From positions 248,001 to 312,000 of the forward strand of contig CAVVWD010000023.1 of the NCBI GenBank assembly GCA_963751835.1: a stretch of DNA of 64,000 nt, read 5' to 3'. This document shows, one piece after another, positions 1-8,282 of the stretch. The notes under the pieces are model-generated. The model had not been told where the DNA came from. It did not search any database and was given only the letters and a program-made list of their open reading frames with translations. This DNA comes from JACVRW01 sp963751835. Lineage in GTDB: Bacteria; Actinomycetota; Thermoleophilia; Solirubrobacterales; Thermoleophilaceae. The stretch's first letter is position 1. Every line of letters starts with the position of its first letter. The position numbers and the translations under genes were made by a program.

Positions 1-269
1 TGTCCGAGTCGTACGCGTACTCGGACTCGGAGTCCGACCTGCCGATGCTGCGGGTGGTGGGCCACCCCGTGGCCGTCAACCCGGACGCGGAGCTCGAGCG
101 GATCGCCCGCTCCGAGGGCTGGCGCATCATGCGCTTCGACAAGCTCGGGCGCCACCTGAAGCTCCTGGCTGGAATGGGAAGCGTGGTCCTGATCGCCGCG
201 GGAGGCGGCTATGTGGCCGCGCGCATGCGCCGCCCGAGCCGCCTACGCCGCCTGCGCCTCAGCCGCTGA
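1..269 (+). CDS. HAD-IB family hydrolase, C-terminal fragment
   Basis: The reading frame is already open at the left edge (codons start at base 3), so the 5' part lies outside the window. The visible part holds the last HAD motif, YSDSESDLPMLRVVGHPVAVNPD-like, in which the D-x-x-x-D pair binds Mg2+ in phosphoserine-phosphatase-like HAD-IB enzymes. The C-terminus carries one hydrophobic stretch (SVVLIAAGGGYVAA) and an Arg-rich tail, which suggests a membrane-associated member as seen in actinobacterial HAD-IB proteins. The substrate cannot be told from this fragment. It ends 42 bases before the next gene. Confidence 0.8.
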   Translation, partial: SESYAYSDSESDLPMLRVVGHPVAVNPDAELERIARSEGWRIMRFDKLGRHLKLLAGMGSVVLIAAGGGYVAARMRRPSRLRRLRLSR

Positions 270-311
270 CCCTGGGGCACCTTCGCGCGCGCCGCCGATG
301 CCTGACAGAGA

Positions 312-1679
312 ATGGCTTCGAGCGTGATCCCCTCACCCGAAACCGGCCTGCCCGCTGCCGCCGAGCGCGTCCTGCGCGCCAACGACAACGGCGGCTACAC
401 CGTCCCGTCGCGCTCCACCTATCCGCACCAGTGGAATTGGGACTCGGCGCTGGCCGCGCTCGGCTGGGCGGAGCTCGACCCGGAGCGCGCCTGGACCGAG
501 CTCGAGACGCTCGCCGGCGCGCGCGACGCCAACGGGATGATTCCGCACATCGCCTTCCACACACGCCTCCCCGACCGCTTCAACGGCCGGCTGCGGAGCG
601 TGCTCACCTCGGTCGCGAGACCGTACGCGCGCTACCTCCCGGGGCCGCGCTGGTGGGGCAGGCGCTTCAGCGTGGACGGCCGCCGCATCTCCGGCATCAC
701 CCAGCCGCCGGTCGCCGCCACGTGCGCGCGGCTCCTGTTCGAACGGCATCCCGACGAGGGGCGCGCGGCCGGCCTGTTGCCCCCGCTGCTGGCCTGGCAT
801 CGCTTCCTGCTCGAGCAGCGCGACCCGGGTGGCGTCCGCGAGCCGGTGCTCGTCCACCCCTGGGAGTCCGGGCGTGACAACGCGCTCGAATGGGATGCCC
901 CGCTCTGGCGCGTGCTGCCCGAAGTGTCCGTCCTCCACCGGCGCGACACCCACTCGGTCGATGCCGCGGAGCGGCCGAGCGACGAGCACTACCGCCGCTA
1001 CCTCACGCTCGTGCGCCACGGCACCGCCATCGACTGGGACCAGGTGCCGCTCGCCCGCGCCGGCGCCTTCCGGGTACTCGATCCGGGCTTCAGCGCGATC
1101 CTCGCGCGCTCCTGCCACGACCTCGCGTTGCTCGCCTCCGACCTGGGTGAGGAGGGCATCGCGGAGGAGAGCAGCTCCGGCTCCGAGCGGGTCGCAGCGG
1201 CGCTGCGCGCCCGGGCGGGCTCGGACGGGCTGATCCGCGCGCTCGACATGGTCGACGGGTCGCCGCTCACGGCTCTCGGGGCGGGTAGCGCGCTGGCGGT
1301 GCTCACTCCGGGTCTGACACGCGACCAGGTCGGCGCAGTCGCCCGCGAGGTCGTCGATGGGCGGCTCGCGTCGCCCTACGGGGTGCGCTCGCTCGTCGCT
1401 GACGATCCGGAGCGCTCGCCGCGCAACTACTGGCGCGGGCCGGTCTGGGCGAATATCACCTGGCTCTGCGCGCACGGACTCGACGAGCACGGCGAGCACG
1501 AGGCGGCCGTGACTCTGCGGGCCCGCATGCTCGACGCGGTCGAGGGCGGCGGCATGCGCGAGTACTTCGTGCCCGACTCGGGTCGCGGCCTCGGAACCAG
1601 CGACTTCAGCTGGACCGCGGCCCTGGCGTTGCGCACGCTGAGCGCGCAGGCCAGGGCGGCGCGTCACGACGCGGCTTAG
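312..1679 (+). CDS. GH63-like (MGH1-type) glycoside hydrolase
   Basis: 455 aa, ATG start, no signal peptide, so probably cytoplasmic. The sequence has the (alpha/alpha)6-barrel signature of the mannosylglycerate hydrolase / trehalase-like group: HQWNWDSA near residues 39-46, HPWESGRDNALEWD near 178-191, and RNYWRGPVWANITWL near 371-385. Family members hydrolyse mannosyl- or glucosylglycerate or trim alpha-glucosides. The aspartate in the WNWDSA block is the likely general acid. The exact substrate is inference; glucosylglycerate or mannosylglycerate is plausible. The next gene, icmA, starts 11 bases downstream on the same strand, so the two could be cotranscribed. Confidence 0.75.
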   Translation: MASSVIPSPETGLPAAAERVLRANDNGGYTVPSRSTYPHQWNWDSALAALGWAELDPERAWTELETLAGARDANGMIPHIAFHTRLPDRFNGRLRSVLTSVARPYARYLPGPRWWGRRFSVDGRRISGITQPPVAATCARLLFERHPDEGRAAGLLPPLLAWHRFLLEQRDPGGVREPVLVHPWESGRDNALEWDAPLWRVLPEVSVLHRRDTHSVDAAERPSDEHYRRYLTLVRHGTAIDWDQVPLARAGAFRVLDPGFSAILARSCHDLALLASDLGEEGIAEESSSGSERVAAALRARAGSDGLIRALDMVDGSPLTALGAGSALAVLTPGLTRDQVGAVAREVVDGRLASPYGVRSLVADDPERSPRNYWRGPVWANITWLCAHGLDEHGEHEAAVTLRARMLDAVEGGGMREYFVPDSGRGLGTSDFSWTAALALRTLSAQARAARHDAA

Positions 1680-1690
1680 ACTCTTTCCCG

Positions 1691-3340
1691 ATGGCGGTCG
1701 AGCCTCGGGAGATGACGGATGCGGAGCGCTGGTATCGGGAGCGCTTCTCCGCGACGCCGCAGCGCGAAGCGCTTTTCACCACGTTGAGCGGGGAGTCGGT
1801 CGAGCCGCTCTACACGGAGGCGGATCTGCCGCCGTCGGAGGCGATCGGTTTGCCGGGCGAGTTTCCGTTCACGCGCGGCGTGTACCCGAGCATGTATCGC
1901 GGGCGGTTGTGGACGATGCGCCAGTTCGCGGGCTTCGGGACGGCCGAGGAGACGAACGAGCGTTTTCGGTATTTGCGCGAACATGGCCAGACGGGGTTGT
2001 CGACGGCGTTTGACATGCCGTCGTTGATGGGCCACGACTCGGATCATCCGCGTTCTGTGGGCGAGGTCGGCCGCGAGGGTGTGGCGGTCGATTCGCTCGA
2101 CGACATGGAGACGCTGTTCCAAGGCATCCCGTTGGGGGAGGTCTCGACGTCGATGACGATCAACGCGCCGGCGGCGGTGATGCTGGCGTTCTACGTGGTC
2201 GCGGCCGAGCGTCAGGGGGTGGAGGCCGAAAGGCTGGCGGGGACGATCCAGACGGACATCCTGAAGGAGTACATCGCCCAGAAGGAGTGGTGTTTCCCGA
2301 TCGACCCGGCCATGCGTCTCGTGACGGACATGGTCGAGTTCTGCGCGAGGCGGATGCCCAGGTGGCATCCGATCTCGATTTCGGGCTATCACATCCGGGA
2401 GGCGGGCTCGACCGCGCAGCAGGAGCTGGCGTTCACGTTGAAGGACGGCTTCACGTACGTGGAGCGGGCGCTCGAGCGCGGGCTCGGGGTGGACGAGTTC
2501 GCACCCAGGCTCAGTTTCTTTTTCAACGCGCATATCGATTTCTTCGAGGAGATCGCGAAGTACAGGGCCGCGCGCCGGATCTGGGCCAGGGAGCTCAGAG
2601 ACACCTATGGCGCCAAGGATGAGCGCAGCCTGTTGATGCGTTTCCACTCCCAGACCGCGGGGGTGTCGCTGACGGCCCAGCAGCCGCTCAACAACATCGT
2701 CCGTACCGCGACCGAGGCTTTGTCGGCGGTGCTGGGCGGCACGCAGTCGCTGCACACCAACAGCTTCGACGAGGCGCTGGCCCTGCCGACCGAGGAGGCC
2801 GTCAGGGTCGCGCTCCGCACGCAGCAGATCATCGCCCACGAGACCGGGGTGGCGAACACGATCGACCCGCTCGGTGGCTCCTATTTCGTCGAGGCCTTGA
2901 CCGACCGCATGGAGCAGGCCGCCTACGAGTACTTCCGAAGGATCGACGAGCTGGGCGGGATGGTCGAGGCGATCAATCAGAACTACCCCCAGCGCGAGAT
3001 CGCCGACGCAAGCTTCACCCTGCAGGAGGAGATCGAGCGCGGCGACAGGGTGATCGTCGGCGTGAACCGCTACCAGCAGCAGCAGGACCGCGAGCTCGAG
3101 ATCCTGCGGATCCCACCCGGGCTCGAGCGCAAGCAGATCGGCCGCGTCCAGGCCATCCGCGCCCGGCGCGACGCCATCGCCGTCGAGGCTGCGCTGGCCG
3201 AGCTGCGGGAGGTCGCGGCCAGCGACCGCAACCTGATGGAGCCGCTGCTCGACGCCGCCCGCGCCCAAGCCACCGAGGGCGAAATCATCCAATCCCTCCA
3301 AAAGGTCTTCGGCACCTACACCGAAACACCGGTCTTCTGA
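1691..3340 (+). CDS. icmA: Acyl-CoA mutase large subunit, isobutyryl-CoA mutase type
   Basis: 549 aa, the size of IcmA-type large subunits that lack the cobalamin domain. The TIM-barrel substrate domain is complete, with MYRGRLWTMRQFAGFG at 69-84, STAFDMPSLMGHDSD near 104-118, and SISGYHIREAG holding the His that contacts substrate. Methylmalonyl-CoA mutases have Tyr89 (RQYAGF) and Arg207; here the equivalents are Phe79 and Gln197. Ala106 is at the position that is Asp in 2-hydroxyisobutyryl-CoA mutase. The Phe/Ala/Gln combination and its 27- and 118-residue spacing match isobutyryl-CoA mutase (isobutyryl-CoA to n-butyryl-CoA, adenosylcobalamin-dependent). Default annotation would be methylmalonyl-CoA mutase. 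The B12-binding subunit is encoded at 4303, after one intervening gene. Confidence 0.88.
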   Translation: MAVEPREMTDAERWYRERFSATPQREALFTTLSGESVEPLYTEADLPPSEAIGLPGEFPFTRGVYPSMYRGRLWTMRQFAGFGTAEETNERFRYLREHGQTGLSTAFDMPSLMGHDSDHPRSVGEVGREGVAVDSLDDMETLFQGIPLGEVSTSMTINAPAAVMLAFYVVAAERQGVEAERLAGTIQTDILKEYIAQKEWCFPIDPAMRLVTDMVEFCARRMPRWHPISISGYHIREAGSTAQQELAFTLKDGFTYVERALERGLGVDEFAPRLSFFFNAHIDFFEEIAKYRAARRIWARELRDTYGAKDERSLLMRFHSQTAGVSLTAQQPLNNIVRTATEALSAVLGGTQSLHTNSFDEALALPTEEAVRVALRTQQIIAHETGVANTIDPLGGSYFVEALTDRMEQAAYEYFRRIDELGGMVEAINQNYPQREIADASFTLQEEIERGDRVIVGVNRYQQQQDRELEILRIPPGLERKQIGRVQAIRARRDAIAVEAALAELREVAASDRNLMEPLLDAARAQATEGEIIQSLQKVFGTYTETPVF

Positions 3341-3428
3341 CCCGCCGCCGGCCCGCGCGTGTGCCAACGCGCCGTGTTGCCGCGGCGAGCCGTCCCAGCA
3401 CCGCGGCAGGAGCTAGGGTCCGGCGTCG

Positions 3429-4292
3429 ATGAGGCACTGGATTGTGCTGGCTGCGATCTACGCGCTCGTTGCGGCGGCGGTCCTGCCGGGCGCGCCGCTC
3501 GCGCAGCAGGAGCCGCCGGCCACGGAGACTCCCACGCCGGCCCCCGAGACGGTTCCGGGCGAGACGGTCCCTTCAGAGACCGCTCCCGAAGCTCCCGAGC
3601 CCGCCGAGACCGTGCCGGCCGCGCCCGCTCCGGCCGAGCCGGCGCCCCCGCCCGCAGCACCTCCTGCGGCCGAGCCCTCGCCCGCCGCACAGCCGGGCGC
3701 CCCCGCGCCGGTGCCCACCGAGCCCGTCCCGGCGCAGTCACAGTCCGATCGCGCGAAGCCGGCCGCGAAGCGCGGGAAGCCCAGGCGGGTGGCCGTCGCC
3801 GCCGCGACGAAGTCCGTGACGATCAGCGACTTCCAGTTCTCGCCCGCCGAGATCACGATCCAGCAGGGCGACACGGTCACGTGGACGAACGACGGCCCGA
3901 CTGCCCATTCCGCGACCGCGTCGGCCGGCGGCTTCGACACGGGCATCTTCCCCGAGGGCGAATCCCGGTCGCATACCTTCGACGAGGCCGGCACGTTCGC
4001 CTACATCTGCACGCCCCACCCGAACATGCACGGCACCGTGGTGGTGGAGGCCTCGACCAGCGGCGACAGCGGCTCGGGCGACGACTCCGGCAGCGGCACG
4101 GGCGACAGCGGCTCGAGCGACTCGAGCTCCGGCAGCAGTTCGTCCGACTCCAGCTCGTCCGATTCCAGCTCGGACCTCCCCGCCACGGGCGCGGATGCCG
4201 CGGCGCTCGCCATCCTCGGGTTGCTGATGGTCGCTCTCGGAATCGCGATCCAGCGGCGCTCACGCGAGCCGGAGCCACCTTCGGCTGGGTAA
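3429..4292 (+). CDS. Secreted cupredoxin-domain protein with LPxTG-like anchor
   Basis: 287 aa. Residues 1-25 form a signal peptide (hydrophobic core, AQQ after it). Residues about 26-125 are a Pro/Glu/Ala-rich linker. Residues about 127-210 are a plastocyanin/pseudoazurin-like domain starting KSVTISDFQFSPAEI. The type-1 copper ligands are visible as His in TAHSATA (about 158) and Cys-His-Met in YICTPHPNMHG (about 190-200). Then comes a Ser/Gly/Asp-rich linker, LPATG near 249, a hydrophobic helix and RRSREPE, the layout of a sortase-type wall anchor. It is probably an extracellular copper protein in electron transfer. It lies between the two mutase subunit genes, and no link to the mutase is obvious. 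Confidence 0.82.
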   Translation: MRHWIVLAAIYALVAAAVLPGAPLAQQEPPATETPTPAPETVPGETVPSETAPEAPEPAETVPAAPAPAEPAPPPAAPPAAEPSPAAQPGAPAPVPTEPVPAQSQSDRAKPAAKRGKPRRVAVAAATKSVTISDFQFSPAEITIQQGDTVTWTNDGPTAHSATASAGGFDTGIFPEGESRSHTFDEAGTFAYICTPHPNMHGTVVVEASTSGDSGSGDDSGSGTGDSGSSDSSSGSSSSDSSSSDSSSDLPATGADAAALAILGLLMVALGIAIQRRSREPEPPSAG

Positions 4293-4302
4293 CCTGCCGC
4301 AC

Positions 4303-4701
4303 GTGTCCAGCCGCAAGATCCGGGTCGTGGTGGCCAAGCCGGGCCTCGACGGGCATGACCGCGGCGCCAAGATCATCGCCCGCGCGCTCCGCGACGCCGG
4401 CATGGAGGTGATCTACACGGGGCTGCACCAAACCCCCGAGCAGATCGTCGAGACCGTGCTCCAGGAGGACGCCGACGCCGTGGGGCTCTCGATCCTGTCC
4501 GGAGCCCACATGACGCTCGTGCCGCGGATCGCCGCGCTCCTCAAGGACGAGGGCGCCGAGGACGTGGTGCTCGTCGTGGGTGGGACGATCCCGAACGACG
4601 ACATCCCGGAGTTGAAGGAGCTGGGGGTGGCCGAGGTGTTCACCCCGGGCGCTCCGGTGCAGGGAATCATCGACTTCATACAACGCGCGGTCCCGGCCTG
4701 A
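4303..4701 (+). CDS. icmB: Acyl-CoA mutase small (cobalamin-binding) subunit
   Basis: 132 aa, GTG start (GTG TCC AGC) 10 bases after the cupredoxin stop. This is a stand-alone B12-binding Rossmann domain: D16-x-H18-x-x-G21 in KPGLDGHDRGAK supplies the His that coordinates cobalt, followed by GLSILSGAHM and the VVGGTIPNDD loop. It is the partner of the large subunit at 1691; together they form the heterotetrameric adenosylcobalamin mutase. The MeaB/IcmC-type G-protein chaperone is not in this window. Whether it serves isobutyryl- or methylmalonyl-CoA depends on the large subunit, whose residues favour isobutyryl-CoA. Confidence 0.88.
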   Translation: MSSRKIRVVVAKPGLDGHDRGAKIIARALRDAGMEVIYTGLHQTPEQIVETVLQEDADAVGLSILSGAHMTLVPRIAALLKDEGAEDVVLVVGGTIPNDDIPELKELGVAEVFTPGAPVQGIIDFIQRAVPA

Positions 4702-4719
4702 ACAAACGTCCAGCCGGGG

Positions 4720-4747
4720 ATTGACTGACGAGTCAATCGGGTAAGAT
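4720..4747 (+). promoter_or_regulatory. Inverted repeat overlapping a likely promoter of etfB
   Basis: ATTGACT-GACG-AGTCAAT (4720-4737) is a perfect 7-bp inverted repeat with a 4-bp spacer. TTGACT (4721-4726) resembles a -35 box and TAAGAT (4742-4747) a -10 box, 15 bp apart, a little short of the optimum. A dimeric repressor bound here would block the promoter. The shape is typical of TetR-family operators, many of which control acyl-CoA metabolism. No regulator gene is adjacent, so the regulator's identity is open. Confidence 0.6.
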
Positions 4748-4778
4748 GCGCCGCGTTTCCAGTCAAGGAGAAGCTTCC

Positions 4779-5573
4779 GTGAAGATCTGCGTCCTCGTCA
4801 AAGAGGTGCCCGACGCCGCAGTAGAGAAGCGCATGGACCCGGGTTCCAAGCGCCTCGACCGCTCGGGCGAGACCACGCTGAACCAGTTCGACACCCACGC
4901 CATCGAGGCGGCCATGCAGATTCGCGAGGGCGGCGCCGTGGAGGTCGAGGAGATCGTCGCCGTGACGATGGCCCCCGCCGACGCCGGTCGCACGCTCAAC
5001 AAGGCGGTCGCGCTCGGCGCCGACCGCTCGGTCCACCTCACAGACGAGGCGCTGGCCGGCTCCGACGTGTGCGCCACGGGCTACGCGCTCGCGAAGGTGC
5101 TCGAGTCGGAGTCGCCCGACCTCGTCCTGCTCGGCCAGCAGTCTGCCGACGGCGAGTGCTACACGATCGGCGCCGTGGTGGCCGACCACCTGAAGATGCC
5201 CTCGCTCACGCAGGTCATCAACCTCGACGTCGAGGACGGCAAGCTGCGCTGCGAGCGCCAGGCCGAGTACGGCTACGACACCGTTTCGGTCGAGCTGCCG
5301 GCAGTGATCTCCGTAGGCGACGCAATCAACGAGCCGCGCTATCCCTCGCTCAAGGCGATCATGGGCGCGAAGAAGAAGCCGCGCGACGTCCGCGCCACGG
5401 GCGACGTGGGCATCGAGTCCGGCCGGGTGGGCAGCGAGGGCTCGAGAACCGAGGTCCTGGCCATCAACCCGCCCCCCGAGAAGGCCGCCGGCGAGATCAT
5501 CGAGGACGAGGACACGAACGAGACGGTCGAGCGGATCGTCGCCTGGCTCGAGGAAAGGAAGCTCTTGGCATGA
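4779..5573 (+). CDS. etfB: Electron transfer flavoprotein beta subunit
   Basis: 264 aa. I chose the GTG at 4779 because AAGGAG (4765-4770) lies 8 bases upstream and translation then begins MKICVLVKEVPD, the conserved N-terminus; an in-frame ATG at 4746 would add 11 unlikely residues and overlap the -10 box. The adenine-nucleotide alpha-hydrolase fold is visible, with GQQSADGE and the VISVGDAINEPRYPSLKAIMGAKKK region typical of EtfB (recognition loop and AMP site). EtfB pairs with EtfA to accept electrons from acyl-CoA dehydrogenases. It overlaps etfA by 4 bases (ATGA), so the two are translationally coupled. Confidence 0.94.
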   Translation: MKICVLVKEVPDAAVEKRMDPGSKRLDRSGETTLNQFDTHAIEAAMQIREGGAVEVEEIVAVTMAPADAGRTLNKAVALGADRSVHLTDEALAGSDVCATGYALAKVLESESPDLVLLGQQSADGECYTIGAVVADHLKMPSLTQVINLDVEDGKLRCERQAEYGYDTVSVELPAVISVGDAINEPRYPSLKAIMGAKKKPRDVRATGDVGIESGRVGSEGSRTEVLAINPPPEKAAGEIIEDEDTNETVERIVAWLEERKLLA

Positions 5574-6541
5574 GCATCCTCGTATACGCACTTCATTACG
5601 AGGGCGAGTTCAACAAGAACTCGCTCGGCGCCGTGTCCGAGGGCGCGAAGCTCGCCAAGGAGCTCGGTGGCGAGGCCGCCGCGGTCGTTGTCGGTGGCGA
5701 CGATCTGACCGACGAGCTGTGCTCCTCGCTCGGCAGGTACGGCGTCTCCAAGGTCTACCGGGTCAAGGGCCCCGAGGGGCTCGCCCAGCCCGTCGTCGAC
5801 GCGATGGCCAGGGTGATCGCCGACAACGGCTTCAAATACGCGCTCTTCGGCGGTGGCCTGCTCGGCTTCGAGATCGGCGCCGGCCTCACGGCCCGCCTGA
5901 ACGCCGGCGTGACCATGGAGGTCACGGCCGTCAGGGTCGAGGACGGCAAGCTCGTGGCCGAGCGGCCGATCCTGCAGGACTCCCAGGTCGTCGACGTCGG
6001 CTACGTCGGAGAACCCGGAATCATCATCGGGCGCCTGAACGCGTTCGACACGGTCGAGTCCGGTGACGCCGCCGCCACGGTCGAGGACGTCGACGTGGCG
6101 TTCGAGGACCACTCGACCAAAGCCGTGATGGTCGAGCGCGGCGAGCAGCGCGGGGCGGACGTGAACATCGAGGACGCCGACATCCTCGTCGCCGGCGGCC
6201 GCGGCCTCGGCAAGGCCGAGGGTTTCGAGCTCTGTGAGTCGCTCGCCGGCGCGCTCGGCGGCGCCGTTGCGGCCACCCGCGCGGTGGTCGACGCGGGCTG
6301 GTACCCGTACGCCGCCCAGATCGGCCAGACCGGCAAGACGGTGGCGCCGAAGCTCTACGTGGCGGCCGGCATCTCGGGGGCGATCCAGCACAAGGTCGGG
6401 ATGCAGTCCTCGGAGAACATCATCGCCATCAACAAGGACCCGAACGCGCCGATCTTCGAGTTCTCCGACCTCGGCATCGTGGGCGACCTCAACAAGATCA
6501 TCCCGAAGCTCGTCGAGGCCGTGAACGCGAAGAAGGCTTGA
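5570..6541 (+). CDS. etfA: Electron transfer flavoprotein alpha subunit
   Basis: 323 aa from the ATG that overlaps the etfB stop. The N-terminal half forms the domain that pairs with EtfB. The C-terminal half is the FAD-binding domain: VAGGRGLGKAEGF, then WYPYAAQIGQTGKTVAPKLY with the Arg/Gln-Ile-Gly-Gln-Thr-Gly loop, and GISGAIQHKVGMQSSENI with NKDPNAPIFEFSDLGIVGD. Together these residues hold FAD. The protein passes electrons to the ETF-quinone oxidoreductase encoded immediately downstream, whose ATG shares one base with this stop codon. Confidence 0.94.
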   Translation: MSILVYALHYEGEFNKNSLGAVSEGAKLAKELGGEAAAVVVGGDDLTDELCSSLGRYGVSKVYRVKGPEGLAQPVVDAMARVIADNGFKYALFGGGLLGFEIGAGLTARLNAGVTMEVTAVRVEDGKLVAERPILQDSQVVDVGYVGEPGIIIGRLNAFDTVESGDAAATVEDVDVAFEDHSTKAVMVERGEQRGADVNIEDADILVAGGRGLGKAEGFELCESLAGALGGAVAATRAVVDAGWYPYAAQIGQTGKTVAPKLYVAAGISGAIQHKVGMQSSENIIAINKDPNAPIFEFSDLGIVGDLNKIIPKLVEAVNAKKA

Positions 6542-8280
6542 TGAGCACCGCGCCGATCGAGTTTCCGCCGCCGGTCGACTCCGCGAGGGAATTCGTCGGC
6601 GCGCCCACCGACCCCGAGGACGAGCGCATCGAGGTCGGGGTCGTGATCGTCGGCGGCGGCCCGGCCGGCCTCGCCTGCGCGATCCGCCTGACCCAGCTCC
6701 TCGCCGAGGATGAGGCGCTCATGGAGTCGCTCGGCGAGGTGCCGGTGGCGGTCGTGGAGAAGGGCAAGAACCCCGGATCGCACCTGCTGTCCGGGGCGAT
6801 GATGAACCCGTCGGCGATGAAGACGCTCTTCCCGGACCTCCCGGAGAGCGACTGGCCGACATACGGCCCCGTCGCGAAGGACGCCGTCTACCTGCTCCCG
6901 AACTCCAAGCGCGCGATCCCCCTCAAGCCGACGCCGCCGCCGTTCCGCAACCACGGCAACCACGTCACGTCGGTTGCACAGCTGGGCCGCTGGCTCTCGG
7001 ACCAGGCGGAGGAGGCCGGCGTGTACATCCTCGGCGAGACCGCCGCGTCGAAGCTGCTCGTCGACGACGGGCGGGTCGTGGGCGTCCGCTCCGGCGACAA
7101 GGGCCGCGGCCGCGACGGCGAGGAGCTGTCGAACTTCGAGCCCGGCTCCGACCTGATCGCGAAGGCCACGGTGCTCGCCGAAGGCACCCAGGGGCACCTC
7201 ACCGGGGCGGCGATCCGCCATTTCGACCTCGGCTCCGAGGACCCGCAGCAGTGGGAGCTCGGGGTCAAGGAGGTCTGGGAGGTTCAGAAGCCGCTCGACC
7301 GCGTGATCCACACAATGGCGTGGCCGCTGCGATACGGCGCGAAGTACCAGGAGTTCGGCGGCTCGTTCATCTACCCGATGGGCGAGGACCGGGTCTCGAT
7401 GGGCTTCGTCTGCGGACTCGACTACCGCGACGCGACCTTCAGCGTGCACGACGCGCTGCAGCAGCTCAAGGGGCACCCGCTCGTCGCGGGGATCCTCGAG
7501 GGCGGCAAGCGCATCGGGTGGGGGGCCAAGACGATCCCCTCCGGCGGCTACTGGGCGCAGCCGCGCCGATTCTGGGCGCCGGGCATGGTGATCGCGGGCG
7601 ACGGCGCGGGCATGGTGAACATCCCGACGCTCAAGGGCGTCCACTACGCGATGCACGCGGGGATGTTCGCGGCCGAGGCGATCTGCGAGCGCCTCAAGGT
7701 CGGCGAGACCGGCACGGACGACCTGTCCGGCTACCAGGCGCGTGTCGAGAGCTCGGAGATCGAGAAGGACATCCGGCGCTCGCGCAACATGCGCCAGCCC
7801 TTCGCCAAGGGCTTCTTCATCGGCGGCGCGATCGCGAACATGATGGAGATCTCGGGCGGGCGCTTCCCGGGCGGGCGCTGGAAGACCCACGACGACGCCA
7901 CCGTCGACGTGTTCATCGGCGACCGCGACAAGGACTATCCGAAGCCCGACGGCAAGACGACGTTCGACAAGCTCTCGTCGGTCTTCGCGAGCGGCAACGC
8001 CACCCGCGACGACGCGCCCAACCACATCCGCATCCAGGACAAGGTGCCGCTCGAGGTGGCGCTGATGTGGCAGAACATGTGCCCCGCGGCGGTCTACGAG
8101 GTGCCCGAAGAGGAGCTCGAGAGCGCTCGCGTGGACGGCAACGGCAGGCTCGACGGCAAGCGCGAGGTCAAGCTCCAGATCACGCCGTCGAACTGCGTGC
8201 AGTGCGGGGCGATCACGGCGAAGGGCGGCCGGCTGACGCCTCCCGAAGGCGGCGACGGCCCGAACTACCAGGTCACCTGA
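6541..8280 (+). CDS. Electron transfer flavoprotein-ubiquinone/menaquinone oxidoreductase
   Basis: 579 aa; the start overlaps the etfA stop (TGATG). The N-terminal FAD fold has VVIVGGGPAGLACAIRL near residue 36, the middle has AEGTQGHLT and the quinone-binding region, and IAGDGAGMVNIPTLKGVHYAM is the second FAD contact. The C-terminus should hold a [4Fe-4S] ferredoxin domain with four cysteines (CPAGVYE, then CVHCKTC in known enzymes). Here MCPAAVYE and NCVQC are present, but the fourth cysteine is replaced (CVQCGAI) and about four residues are missing before PPEGGDGPNY. The enzyme sends ETF electrons to the membrane quinone pool; its cluster may be altered. Confidence 0.92.
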   Translation: MSTAPIEFPPPVDSAREFVGAPTDPEDERIEVGVVIVGGGPAGLACAIRLTQLLAEDEALMESLGEVPVAVVEKGKNPGSHLLSGAMMNPSAMKTLFPDLPESDWPTYGPVAKDAVYLLPNSKRAIPLKPTPPPFRNHGNHVTSVAQLGRWLSDQAEEAGVYILGETAASKLLVDDGRVVGVRSGDKGRGRDGEELSNFEPGSDLIAKATVLAEGTQGHLTGAAIRHFDLGSEDPQQWELGVKEVWEVQKPLDRVIHTMAWPLRYGAKYQEFGGSFIYPMGEDRVSMGFVCGLDYRDATFSVHDALQQLKGHPLVAGILEGGKRIGWGAKTIPSGGYWAQPRRFWAPGMVIAGDGAGMVNIPTLKGVHYAMHAGMFAAEAICERLKVGETGTDDLSGYQARVESSEIEKDIRRSRNMRQPFAKGFFIGGAIANMMEISGGRFPGGRWKTHDDATVDVFIGDRDKDYPKPDGKTTFDKLSSVFASGNATRDDAPNHIRIQDKVPLEVALMWQNMCPAAVYEVPEEELESARVDGNGRLDGKREVKLQITPSNCVQCGAITAKGGRLTPPEGGDGPNYQVT

Positions 8281-8282
8281 GG

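Noticed and set aside
333..1667. Long minus-strand open frame opposite the GH63-like gene
   Set aside because: It is rich in Arg/Ala/Gly/Pro with no family motifs, and the plus-strand frame has clear catalytic blocks; a GC-rich shadow.
1676..3367. 563-codon minus-strand frame opposite icmA
   Set aside because: It is the complement of a well-conserved mutase and has the Leu/Arg/Asp-rich composition of antisense frames.
4746..4778. ATG 4746 as the etfB start
   Set aside because: It overlaps the -10-like box and adds residues not found in EtfB; GTG 4779 has AAGGAG at the right distance.
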